The position numbers were made by a program, and so were the translations under genes. From positions 1 to 64,000 of the forward strand of contig NZ_BMWE01000008.1 of the NCBI RefSeq assembly GCF_014651075.1: a stretch of 64,000 bases of DNA, read 5' to 3'. This document shows positions 25,408 to 32,789 of the stretch, one piece after another (position 1 is the first letter of the stretch; every line of letters begins with the position of its first letter). Below the pieces are notes generated by a model that saw only the letters and a list, made by a program, of their open reading frames with translations, did no database searches and was not told the origin of the DNA. The stretch is from Streptomyces djakartensis (GTDB lineage: Bacteria > Actinomycetota > Actinomycetes > Streptomycetales > Streptomycetaceae).

Positions 25408-26897
25408 GCCAGGTGATGGCCCGGCAGGCGCTGTTCGTCGGCGGCTCCTGGGTGGAGCCGGACGGCGGGCACTACGAGGTGACCGACCCGGCCACTGAAG
25501 GGACCGTCGGGTGGGCGCCGGAGGCCTCACGGGACCAGGTGCGGGCGGCCTGCGCCGCGGCCCGCGAAGCCTTCGGGCCGTGGTCGCGCACGGCGCCGGA
25601 GGAGCGGGCCGCGATCCTGGCCCGGGCGGCGCGGATCATCACCGATCGCGGCGCGGAGTACGCGAAGCTCGCCCAGGCCGAGACGGGGGCGACCACCCGC
25701 ACCGCACGCGGGATGCAGGTCGGGGTCGCCGCCGCACGCTTCCGGCGCTACGCGCGCGTGGAACCCGCCGAGTGGGCGATCCCGCCGCAGATCAACGAAG
25801 CGGGGCATGGGGGCACCTCCCACGCCCTCAAGGCAGTGGGGGAGGGTAAGGCGGGCGTCATGGGCGCGCTCGCCGTCCGTCAGCCCGTCGGGGTCGTCGC
25901 CTGCGTCACCTCGTACAACAACCCCTGGGCCAACCCGGCCGGCAAGATCGCCCCGGCGCTGGCCATGGGCAACACGGTCGTGGTGAAGCCTGCTCCGCAG
26001 GACCCGCTCTCCGTCTACCGGATGGCGCGGGCACTGGAGGCGGCGGGTGTCCCCCGGGGCGTGGTCAACGTGGTGTCGGGCCGGTCGCAAGGGGTCGGCG
26101 AGGCGGCCGTGGACTCGCCGGACGTCGACATGGTCAGCTTCACCGGCTCCACGGCGGTCGGGCAGCGCATCGCCGAGGTGTGCGGCCGCGGCATGAAGCG
26201 GCAGCTGATGGAGCTGGGCGGGAAGGGCGCCGCGCTCGTCTTCGACGACGCCGACCTGCGTTCGGCCGTCGCCGGGATCGGCACCACCTTCTCCTTCTAC
26301 AGCGGGCAGATCTGCACGGCGCCGACGCGGGTGCTGGCGCAGCGGGGCGTGTACGACCGGCTGGTGGAGCAACTGAGCTCGTACGCTGCCCGGTTGAAGG
26401 TCGGGGACCCGAAGGAGCCGGACACGGTCGTCGGGCCGGTGATCTCGGCGGCGCACCGGGACCGGGTGGAGTCGTACGTCGAACTCGGCCGGAAGGAAGG
26501 CGCGGTGGTCGTCACGGGCGGCGACCGCCCCGCACTGCCGGCCGGCTTCTACGTCACCCCCACCCTCCTCGCCGACTGCACCAACGACATGCGCGTGGCC
26601 CGCGAGGAGATCTTCGGCCCGGTGGTGGTCGTGATCCCCTTCGACGACGAGGAGGAGGGCATCGCCCTCGCCAACGACACCGACTACGGCCTGATCGACT
26701 ACGTCTGGTCGGGGGACGTGGCCCGTGCCTTCCGGGTGGCGCGGCGGCTCCGGGCCGGCGGGGTGGGCGTGAACACCGTCGGGCGGAACATGGAGGCCCC
26801 CTTCGGTGGCTTCAAGAGGAGCGGCGTCGGCAGGGACGTCGGCTCCTACGCGCTGCACGCCTACAGCGAGGTACAGGCCATCGTCTGGCCGGGCTGA
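25404..26897 (+). CDS. Aldehyde dehydrogenase
   Basis: 497 residues from GTG 25404, coupled to the preceding stop. NAD-dependent ALDH motifs: TSYNNPWANPAGKIAPAL, FTGSTAVGQRIAE, MELGGKGA with the general base Glu, the catalytic Cys in YSGQICTAPTRV, and EEIFGPVVVV. A 17-residue segment (HGGTSHALKAVGEGKAG) interrupts the N-terminal domain after INEAG; it comes from a short palindromic insertion at 25805-25855 and is not expected in the family. Whether the enzyme stays active depends on that loop being tolerated. Confidence 0.9.
   Translation: MSQVMARQALFVGGSWVEPDGGHYEVTDPATEGTVGWAPEASRDQVRAACAAAREAFGPWSRTAPEERAAILARAARIITDRGAEYAKLAQAETGATTRTARGMQVGVAAARFRRYARVEPAEWAIPPQINEAGHGGTSHALKAVGEGKAGVMGALAVRQPVGVVACVTSYNNPWANPAGKIAPALAMGNTVVVKPAPQDPLSVYRMARALEAAGVPRGVVNVVSGRSQGVGEAAVDSPDVDMVSFTGSTAVGQRIAEVCGRGMKRQLMELGGKGAALVFDDADLRSAVAGIGTTFSFYSGQICTAPTRVLAQRGVYDRLVEQLSSYAARLKVGDPKEPDTVVGPVISAAHRDRVESYVELGRKEGAVVVTGGDRPALPAGFYVTPTLLADCTNDMRVAREEIFGPVVVVIPFDDEEEGIALANDTDYGLIDYVWSGDVARAFRVARRLRAGGVGVNTVGRNMEAPFGGFKRSGVGRDVGSYALHAYSEVQAIVWPG
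25805..25855. mobile_element. In-frame REP-like palindromic insertion inside the ALDH gene
   Basis: 51 bases flanked by a 5-base direct repeat GCGGG (25800-25804 and 25851-25855), as in a target-site duplication. The core contains CCTCCCAC and GTGGGGGAGG as inverted arms. Being 17 codons, it keeps the frame. The sequence type resembles short palindromic repeats common in Streptomyces genomes. Confidence 0.65.
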
Positions 26898-26899
26898 CC

Positions 26900-27292
26900 T
26901 CAGTCCGCCAGGTCCACCCGTACGGTCAGCAGGCCCGTGCCGATCACCCGCACCGCCGTACTGTTGAGCCGGGGCAGCCGCCGCAGTCGCGCCACCGGAT
27001 CGTCCTTGGGCATCAGATGCGCGGTCCCCTCGTGCCACCGCCCCCGGATCCGCACCCGTACCCGCGGATCGGCCTTGATGTTGCGCACGTACTGCGACCG
27101 TTCGCCGAACTCGGACACCAGCCAGAAGGCGTCCCCGACGCGGCGGCCGCCCACCGGCGTTTGACGGGGAAGTCCCGAGACGCGGCCCGTGGTCTCCAGG
27201 ACCGTCTGGAGGGGCAGACGGCGCAGCAGCGGGTTGACGCGGCGCTGAACGGACGTGGCGGCACGGAACCGCAGGTCGGTGAGGCGGGACAT
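26900..27292 (-). CDS. Deazaflavin (F420)-dependent nitroreductase-family protein
   Basis: 130 residues, DDN/DUF385 split-barrel type: LETTGRVSGLPRQTPVGGRR (F420-binding loop), DAFWLVSEFGERSQYVRNI, and DPRVRVRIRGRWHEG. These proteins bind F420H2 and reduce quinones, nitro groups or enones. Faces the ALDH gene, two bases between the stops. Confidence 0.86.
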   Translation of the reverse strand: MSRLTDLRFRAATSVQRRVNPLLRRLPLQTVLETTGRVSGLPRQTPVGGRRVGDAFWLVSEFGERSQYVRNIKADPRVRVRIRGRWHEGTAHLMPKDDPVARLRRLPRLNSTAVRVIGTGLLTVRVDLAD

Positions 27293-27390
27293 CGTCGGCG
27301 GGTCTCCTTCGGCGCGAGGCTCACGGTTTCTGCAACGGCTCCTGCTTCAATGATCCCCCTGACGCGGCGGGACGAGAGCGGGTGCTGTGC

Positions 27391-28218
27391 ATGCGGATCG
27401 TGACCTGGAACCTGTGGTGGCGCTTCGGACCCTGGCAGGCGCGGCAGAAGGCGATCCTCACGGCCCTGCGGGAGCTGCGGCCGGATGTCGTGGGCCTGCA
27501 GGAGGTGTGGGCCGCCGACGGGGAGAACCTCGCCGAGTGGCTGGCCGGTGAGCTGGGGCTGCACTGCGCCTGGGCCCCCTCGCCCGCGCCGGAGCGCTGG
27601 CGGCGGCGGATCGGGGACCCCACGGTGGACATCGGCAACGCCGTCCTCAGCAGATGGCCGGTCGTGGACCGGGACGTGCTGCCGCTGCCCGCCCCGGCGG
27701 AGCTGGACGACGGGCGGCTGGCCCTCTACGCCCGCATCGCCGCCCCGGACCACGAAGTCCCCTTCTTCACCGTGCACTTCACCTCAGTCGTGCATGCCTC
27801 GGCGGTCCGATGCGGCCAGGCCGCGGCGCTCGCCGGGTTCGTCGCACGGCACCGGGGTGACACTCCCTTCCCGCCCGTCGTCACCGGCGACCTCAACGCC
27901 TGGCCCGACTCCGACGAGGTCCGCCTCCTCGGCGGCTTCAGGACCGCCCCCGCCGTGCCCCGCCAGGTGCTGCTCGACGCCTGGGAGTACGCCGACCCGG
28001 CCGCCCCCGCCGCCACCTGGGACGCCGCCAACCCGTACGTGGCGGCGACCTACGGACCCAGCGTGCGCATCGACTACATCCACGTGGGCCCGCCCGGCCC
28101 CGGCGGACTCGGCCGCGTGCGGCAGGTGCGGCGGGCCTGCGACGGCCCGGTGGACGGGATCTGGCCCTCCGACCACGCGGCGGTGGTGGCCGACCTGAGC
28201 GAGGACACCGGCTCGTGA
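27391..28218 (+). CDS. Endonuclease/exonuclease/phosphatase-family protein
   Basis: 275 residues from ATG 27391 (MRIVTWNLWWRFG); a GTG three codons upstream is an alternative. EEP fold signatures: VTWNLWW, Glu in VGLQEVW, VTGDLNAWPDSDEV, and the terminal SDHAAVVADL with the catalytic Asp-His. Members cleave phosphodiesters or phosphomonoesters (DNA, lipids, inositol phosphates). No signal peptide; substrate unknown. Confidence 0.87.
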   Translation: MRIVTWNLWWRFGPWQARQKAILTALRELRPDVVGLQEVWAADGENLAEWLAGELGLHCAWAPSPAPERWRRRIGDPTVDIGNAVLSRWPVVDRDVLPLPAPAELDDGRLALYARIAAPDHEVPFFTVHFTSVVHASAVRCGQAAALAGFVARHRGDTPFPPVVTGDLNAWPDSDEVRLLGGFRTAPAVPRQVLLDAWEYADPAAPAATWDAANPYVAATYGPSVRIDYIHVGPPGPGGLGRVRQVRRACDGPVDGIWPSDHAAVVADLSEDTGS

Positions 28219-28567
28219 GGGCAGCGGTCGCTGTCCGGCCCGGCCGCCTTCGGCGACCTCCTCGACGTGCGCGAGATCCGCTCGATCGTGTTGTGGGAAG
28301 GCCGGCATCGGCGAGCTGACCGAGGAGCATCTCCTCGAACCGTTCGAGGTCGTCTACGGCCGGCGGTCGCGCTGCTCTGCGCGAGATCTCATGCACCGAT
28401 GTATCCAGCCGGCTTAACCGAGGCGAGTCTGTTCCGCAGGCCCGCGCAGCACCCCCTTTGACACTGCATCAAGCTGACTGGCCCGTGCAGCAACATGACA
28501 TCGCTTCCCCTGGAGTGAGTGTCCGGCGGCTGACAGAGTGTTCTGCAGAGGAACTCAAGGGGGAAAC
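28219..28567. other. 349-base non-coding gap before the lanthipeptide locus
   Basis: No convincing gene. Minus-strand frames contain fragments that look protein-like (RPPAVDDLERFEEMLLGQLA) without start context or family match, perhaps a decayed gene. The last ~120 bases are less GC-rich and probably hold the promoter of the small secreted-protein gene and lanthipeptide operon. Confidence 0.4.
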
Positions 28568-28819
28568 ATGAGCAGGAAATTTCACAGTGCCGTTTCGAAG
28601 TCTGTTCGCGTCGGCGCGACGGTTGCCGCGGCACTGGTGATTTCCGGGTCGTCGATGCTGGCCGGAAATTCATTCGCGGCAGACAATGAGCCGGCCGCAC
28701 CTTCCGCCACGCTTTCCGGTGGGGAAATCCCCGGTTTCGTCGAGCATCTTGTCGCCGAGGTCTCCGAAATTCCGGGGAACGTCGTCCACACACCCGGCCC
28801 GGTCAACGGCTGGCAGTAG
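28568..28819 (+). CDS. Small secreted protein at the head of the lanthipeptide locus
   Basis: 83 residues from ATG 28568 (AAGGGGGAAAC upstream). A signal peptide is clear: basic SRKFHSAVSKSVRVG, hydrophobic ATVAAALVISG, cleavage near SFAAD at about residue 38. The mature ~45 residues (DNEPAAPSATLSGG, then GFVEHLVAEVSEIPGNVV) have no Cys and no known domain. It lies 35 bases before the kinase gene in the same orientation, so co-transcription is likely. An immunity or envelope role is possible but unproven. Confidence 0.72.
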   Translation: MSRKFHSAVSKSVRVGATVAAALVISGSSMLAGNSFAADNEPAAPSATLSGGEIPGFVEHLVAEVSEIPGNVVHTPGPVNGWQ

Positions 28820-28854
28820 GCCGACCTGTCAACGCTTCGGACTTGTGAGGGCTT

Positions 28855-30030
28855 GTGGAGAAGAACAATGCGGCGGGGTTCAAGCCGCGAGATCTGGACG
28901 AAGTCCCGTCCGTGGACGCGCTCCTCGTGGAACTGGGGACAGGTCCTTTTGTCCGGGACACCCTGGCGGCTCCGGTCGGCCGGAACGACTCCTGGACCGG
29001 CGTTACCACCAGCGGGCGGAAGGTCTTCGTCAAGCACCTGATCGGGACGGGCCCGGACGTCCGGTCCCGCATGCGCCGGCTGCTGTCGTTCGAGCGTTTC
29101 GCCGAGGGGCTGCCTACGGCGGCGTTGCGCGGCCCGGCATTCCTCGGCGCCGACGAGACGGCCGCTCTGGTGGCCTACGAATACGTCGAGGGCGCGCGCA
29201 GCGGTGCGGAGTTGATGATCGACGAAACATTCGGTCCGGAACTCGCGGAGAATATCGGCAGGGCGATCGGACTGCTGCACGGGGCGTCCGCACCGGATTC
29301 CGTTGAATTCGACGTTTCGCTGCCGTTCCATCCCCCGTCGGGATTCCTCCGAGGACTTCCGCTGCCGGTGTTCGAGTCGCTGAGTTTCGCGGAACTCCAG
29401 GGTTGGCGGCTCATGCAGACCGACACGTCACTGGTCGAGGCCATCGGGGAATTGCGGGCCCGGGAGCGAGAGGCACCCAGGGTGCCGTCCCACTGCGATC
29501 TGCGCGTCGACCAGTTTCTGGTGACGGGCGACGACTTCCTGGTGACGGACTGGGAGGAGTTCCGGCTGGCGGACCCGGCCCGTGATGTCGGCGCCTTCGC
29601 CGGCGAGTGGCTGCACCGTTCGATCCTCGACATCGTCACCACGCGCGGCGACTCGGTGTTCGCGGACATCGAGCTGACACACGAGGCGGTGCTCAGCCGC
29701 GGGGTGGAGAAGCTGCAACGACTCCTGCCACTGGTACGCGCCTTCTGGCACGGCTACCGGCAGGTCCGTCCTGACCTGGACGGCTCGCTCGCCACCCGGG
29801 CCACGGCGTACGCCGGCTGGCATCTGCTCGACCGGCTGATGGCCGGCGCGTCCCGGACGTCCAGGCTGTCCGGCATCGAGCGGGCGGCGGCGGGAATCGG
29901 CCGGGCGGCGCTCATCACCCCGGAGAGGTTCGTGACCACGCTCGGATTCGAGGACCACCCCGGCGAGGCCACCAGCGAAGGCAGCGACCAAGGCACCCAC
30001 GAACGTGCCTGGGAAGGCAGAGCGGCATGA
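28855..30030 (+). CDS. Class V lanthipeptide kinase (APH-like, LxmK-type)
   Basis: 391 residues from GTG 28855. Aminoglycoside-phosphotransferase fold: Lys in VFVKHL, catalytic loop HCDLRVDQFLV (His213-Asp215), metal-binding Asp232 in VTDWEEF. In class V lanthipeptide (lexapeptide, cacaoidin) and thioamitide pathways an APH-like kinase works with a HopA1-family protein to phosphorylate and then dehydrate Ser/Thr of the precursor. The HopA1 gene overlaps its stop by four bases and six precursor copies follow, which fixes the role. It replaces LanB/LanM/LanKC, none of which is present. Confidence 0.85.
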   Translation: MEKNNAAGFKPRDLDEVPSVDALLVELGTGPFVRDTLAAPVGRNDSWTGVTTSGRKVFVKHLIGTGPDVRSRMRRLLSFERFAEGLPTAALRGPAFLGADETAALVAYEYVEGARSGAELMIDETFGPELAENIGRAIGLLHGASAPDSVEFDVSLPFHPPSGFLRGLPLPVFESLSFAELQGWRLMQTDTSLVEAIGELRAREREAPRVPSHCDLRVDQFLVTGDDFLVTDWEEFRLADPARDVGAFAGEWLHRSILDIVTTRGDSVFADIELTHEAVLSRGVEKLQRLLPLVRAFWHGYRQVRPDLDGSLATRATAYAGWHLLDRLMAGASRTSRLSGIERAAAGIGRAALITPERFVTTLGFEDHPGEATSEGSDQGTHERAWEGRAA

Positions 30031-31052
30031 GCGAGAGACGGCCGGCCACCGTGCCGAGCGGGTTGGCGCCACGGCTGCGGGACGCCCTCGACCGGGTGAG
30101 AGTCGCACCGGACCGCGCCCGTGCGTGGGTGGACGACCGCCTGGTCGAGGCGGACAGCCCGCGGGAGATGCGCCGACTGCTGGCGGAAGCCCTGTACGAC
30201 ATCCTGCACGCCGGGCAGTTCGTGGAGAAGGGAGCCCTGTCGTTCCGCCTGCGTGACACGGCCTTCGAGCGTGTCCTCGGAGCGGCGGTTCCGCACGAGC
30301 GCAGCACCGCGCGTGCCCGGGTGCACATTCCCGCGGCCGGGGACGACGGCACGGAGCCGCGCGCCCTGGTCGAGCGGGACGGGGTGCGGGTGTGGGTGCC
30401 CTCCGCGAGCATCCGGGAGGACGGCCCACTCGCCGCCGGTCAGGTGGTGACCCTCGACGTGCCGGCACGCCGGCCGGCGCTGTCACCCGGGTTCTTCGTG
30501 GTGGACGGCTCGCTGCCGCGCAGTCCGCACCGTGAACTGCTGCGCGTGTACGTCCACATCGAGCGCTGGGAGGACGCCGCCGCGGTGTGGGCGGGGGCGC
30601 TCGGCCACCTGGAGGACCACGGGGTGGCGTACCGCTCGAAGATCCTCTCGGCCAAGGCCCTGTATCCCCGGCGGGACGCCCTGGTGGTCTACCTGGGACA
30701 GGAGATGTGGCCGCAGGTGCCCCGGCTGGCCGAGGCGTTGCGGGGTCTGTCCGGAATCGGGCGGGAGACCTCCGTGTTCGCCGACACGGTGGCTCCCGGC
30801 GTGGCCGTGGCCCTGGAACCCGGGGACAACCGGCCCGGGATGTCCGGTCTCAGCTTCGGCCAACACCGGGCCACCGCGCTGGCCCAGGCCCTGCTCGACA
30901 GCGCGGCCGACGGAACGCCCCTGGAAGGGACCGTCGTCGCCCGCTTCACCGAGGCGGGAATCGACCCCGCCCGTCCGGCGCGCAACAGCGCCTCCCCTGA
31001 GTTTCCGGCGGTGCTGGAAAGCCCGCAGGATGCCGGCCTCGTGTCCGCCTGA
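30027..31052 (+). CDS. HopA1-family protein (LxmY-type, phospho-Ser/Thr elimination)
   Basis: 341 residues from ATG 30027, coupled to the kinase gene (ATGA). Family landmarks: LLAEALYDILHAGQFV near the N-terminus, SPGFFVVDGSL, LLRVYVHIERWEDAAAVW, VAYRSKILSAKALYPRRD, VVYLGQEMWPQV, and the C-terminal NRPGMSGLSFGQHRATALAQ. HopA1-like proteins in class V pathways are held responsible for phosphate elimination to dehydroamino acids. Downstream is the precursor array. Confidence 0.86.
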   Translation: MSERRPATVPSGLAPRLRDALDRVRVAPDRARAWVDDRLVEADSPREMRRLLAEALYDILHAGQFVEKGALSFRLRDTAFERVLGAAVPHERSTARARVHIPAAGDDGTEPRALVERDGVRVWVPSASIREDGPLAAGQVVTLDVPARRPALSPGFFVVDGSLPRSPHRELLRVYVHIERWEDAAAVWAGALGHLEDHGVAYRSKILSAKALYPRRDALVVYLGQEMWPQVPRLAEALRGLSGIGRETSVFADTVAPGVAVALEPGDNRPGMSGLSFGQHRATALAQALLDSAADGTPLEGTVVARFTEAGIDPARPARNSASPEFPAVLESPQDAGLVSA

Positions 31053-31132
31053 AGTGAGATTCCGGGCGCCGTAAGGCCGTTACGCCGAGATTCCGGCACC
31101 GACGAACGCATCACGATAGCGAGGAGAACTCA

Positions 31133-31324
31133 ATGGACAAATCTGTGGCGATCATGGAGCTCGTTTCGAACTATGACGCCTACGCGGACGTCGAAGAGCT
31201 GAACATCTCGGCGGCTACCGACGCCCCGGCGACCACCCCGGTGTGCGCCGCCACCGCCAGCTCCGCCCCGTGCGCCGCCGCCGCGAGCGCCGTCAGCGCC
31301 GTCACCTACCACAAGGGCTGCTGA
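31133..31324 (+). CDS. Lanthipeptide precursor A1, copy a
   Basis: 63 residues from ATG 31133 (GAGGAGA 8 bases upstream). Leader ~33 residues, MDKSVAIMELVSNYDAYADV then EELN, ending DAPA. Predicted core from Thr34: TTPVC, then SSAPC at 43-47 and a C-terminal TYHKGC. Cys at 38, 47 and 63. The TxxxC and SxxxC spacings fit (methyl)lanthionine rings and the terminal T-x4-C fits an AviMeCys ring. The SSAPC pentapeptide matches the N-terminal ring sequence of cacaoidin. Cleavage before TTPVC is inferred by analogy. Confidence 0.85.
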   Translation: MDKSVAIMELVSNYDAYADVEELNISAATDAPATTPVCAATASSAPCAAAASAVSAVTYHKGC

Positions 31325-31384
31325 CCGGTCGCTCTGCCGCCGCCGGCATCAGGCCGGTAACGACTGTCGGCCGAAGAGCCGGCA

Positions 31385-31561
31385 GTGACCACCGCGATCA
31401 CGGAGCTGATGGCCGGTTACGAGGCCTGCAGCGATGTACGTGAGCTGAATGTGACGGCCGCCGCCGAGGCGCCCGCCACCTCGCCCGCCTGCATCGCCGG
31501 TGCCACCGCCAGTTTCGTCGCCAGCCGGTTCTCGGCGCGCACGATCGACGGCGGTTGCTGA
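31385..31561 (+). pseudogene. Lanthipeptide precursor A2, copy a (start region deleted)
   Basis: The frame encodes the A2 peptide from TTAI onward but the 31 bases holding the ribosome site, ATG and first codons of the intact copies are missing: CAGTGACC joins directly to ACCGCGATCA. The breakpoint lies between GACC repeats found in the intact copies. A GTG at 31385 could in principle be used but has no good RBS. Further changes from copy b: Met8Thr, Tyr17Cys, Ser41Gly, Gln50Arg. Core TSPAC...TIDGGC is intact. Probably silent or weakly expressed. Confidence 0.75.
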
Positions 31562-31646
31562 ACCGAGGAACTCTCCGCTTTCCGCAGTGACGGCGTCCGC
31601 GTTCCCGGGCGCCGGTGAACAGAGACCGATCAAGAAGGAGAACCCG

Positions 31647-31841
31647 ATGGACAAGTCTGTGGCGATCATGGAGCTCGTTTCGAACTACGACGCCTACGCG
31701 GACGTCGACGAGCTGAACATCTCGGCGGCTGCCGACGCCCCGGCGACCACCCCGGTGTGCGCCGCCAGCGTCGCCAGCTCCAGCTGGTGCGCCGCCTCCG
31801 CGAGCGCCGTCAGCGGCGCCACCTACGAGCTGACCTGCTGA
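31647..31841 (+). CDS. Lanthipeptide precursor A1, copy b
   Basis: 64 residues from ATG 31647 (AAGGAG 6 bases upstream). Leader as copy a but ADVDELN. Predicted core from Thr34: TTPVC, SSSWC at 44-48, and C-terminal TYELTC; Cys at 38, 48 and 64. Six Ser between 41 and 56 are candidates for dehydration and reduction to D-Ala by the locus reductase. The protein is identical to copy c. The frame extends upstream without start support. Confidence 0.88.
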   Translation: MDKSVAIMELVSNYDAYADVDELNISAAADAPATTPVCAASVASSSWCAASASAVSGATYELTC

Positions 31842-31927
31842 CCGGTCGCTCCCCAGTCTGCCGGCATCAGGCCGGTAGTGACTGTCGGCCGAAGAGCCGG
31901 CAGTGACCGCATGGAGAGGGAATCCCC

Positions 31928-32110
31928 ATGGAGAAGACCACCGCGATCATGGAGCTGATGGCCGGTTACGAGGCCTACAGCGATGTACGTGAGCTGAATG
32001 TGACGGCCGCCGCCGAGGCGCCCGCCACCTCGCCCGCCTGCATCGCCAGCGCCACCGCCAGCTTCGTCGCCAGCCAGTTCTCGGCGCGCACGATCGACGG
32101 CGGCTGCTGA
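31928..32110 (+). CDS. Lanthipeptide precursor A2, copy b
   Basis: 60 residues from ATG 31928 (GAGAGGGAA upstream). Leader MEKTTAIMELMAGYEAYSDV then RELN, same layout as A1. Predicted core from Thr34, 27 residues: TSPAC at 34-38 and C-terminal TIDGGC (55-60). Only two Cys, so one N-terminal lanthionine-type ring and one C-terminal AviMeCys ring, separated by a Ser/Ala-rich linker (IASATASFVASQFSAR). Confidence 0.87.
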   Translation: MEKTTAIMELMAGYEAYSDVRELNVTAAAEAPATSPACIASATASFVASQFSARTIDGGC

Positions 32111-32195
32111 ACCGAGGAACTCTCCGCTTTCCGCAGTGACGGCGTCCGCGTTCCCGGGCGCCGGTGAACAGAGACCGATCAAGAAGGAGAACCCG

Positions 32196-32390
32196 ATGGA
32201 CAAGTCTGTGGCGATCATGGAGCTCGTCTCGAACTACGACGCCTACGCGGACGTCGACGAGCTGAACATCTCGGCGGCTGCCGACGCCCCGGCGACCACC
32301 CCGGTGTGCGCCGCCAGCGTCGCCAGCTCCAGCTGGTGCGCCGCCTCCGCGAGCGCCGTCAGCGGCGCCACCTACGAGCTGACCTGCTGA
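32196..32390 (+). CDS. Lanthipeptide precursor A1, copy c
   Basis: 64 residues, same protein as copy b; the genes differ by silent changes such as GTT to GTC in the leader. ATG 32196 with AAGGAG upstream. Confidence 0.88.
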   Translation: MDKSVAIMELVSNYDAYADVDELNISAAADAPATTPVCAASVASSSWCAASASAVSGATYELTC

Positions 32391-32476
32391 CCGGTCGCTC
32401 CCCAGTCTGCCGGCATCAGGCCGGTAGTGACTGTCGGCCGAAGAGCCGGCAGTGACCGCATGGAGAGGGAATCCCC

Positions 32477-32659
32477 ATGGAGAAGACCACCGCGATCATG
32501 GAGCTGATGGCCGGTTACGAGGCCTACAGCGATGTACGTGAGCTGAATGTGACGGCCGCCGCCGAGGCGCCCGCCACCTCGCCCGCCTGCATCGCCAGCG
32601 CCACCGCCAGCTACGTCGCGAGCCAGTTCTCGGCGAAGACGATCGCCGGCGGCTGCTGA
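32477..32659 (+). CDS. Lanthipeptide precursor A2, copy c
   Basis: 60 residues from ATG 32477. Differs from copy b at Phe46Tyr, Arg54Lys and Asp57Ala, giving a C-terminus TIAGGC. All changes fall in the core, leader unchanged, so the two A2 copies would yield distinct products. Confidence 0.87.
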   Translation: MEKTTAIMELMAGYEAYSDVRELNVTAAAEAPATSPACIASATASYVASQFSAKTIAGGC

Positions 32660-32789
32660 TTGTGGCGTGCCGGCCGACCGGCCGCAGAACGTCTTCCGTT
32701 CACCGCGGCCGGTCGCCCGGCGGTCTTCCCCCTCCTCCCCCTGCGACCGATCAACCCCGTTCACCCGCACACCAGATGGGAACCGACCG

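Larger units (their letters stand above)
31562..32659 (+). repeat. 549-bp tandem duplication containing A1 and A2 precursor genes
   Basis: Unit 2 is 31562-32110 and unit 3 is 32111-32659; both begin ACCGAGGAACTCTCCGC and are nearly identical, including intergenic parts. Each carries one A1 and one A2 gene. The first set (31133-31561) is a diverged copy of the same unit, shorter by 35 bases over the shared part. Confidence 0.9.

Noticed and set aside
28219..28460. Possible decayed gene before the lanthipeptide locus
   Set aside because: Fragments look protein-like but match no family I can name; left as unannotated gap.
32667..32789. N-terminal extension of the methyltransferase frame
   Set aside because: Overlaps the tail of the precursor region, composition unlike coding; family N-terminus starts at 32790.
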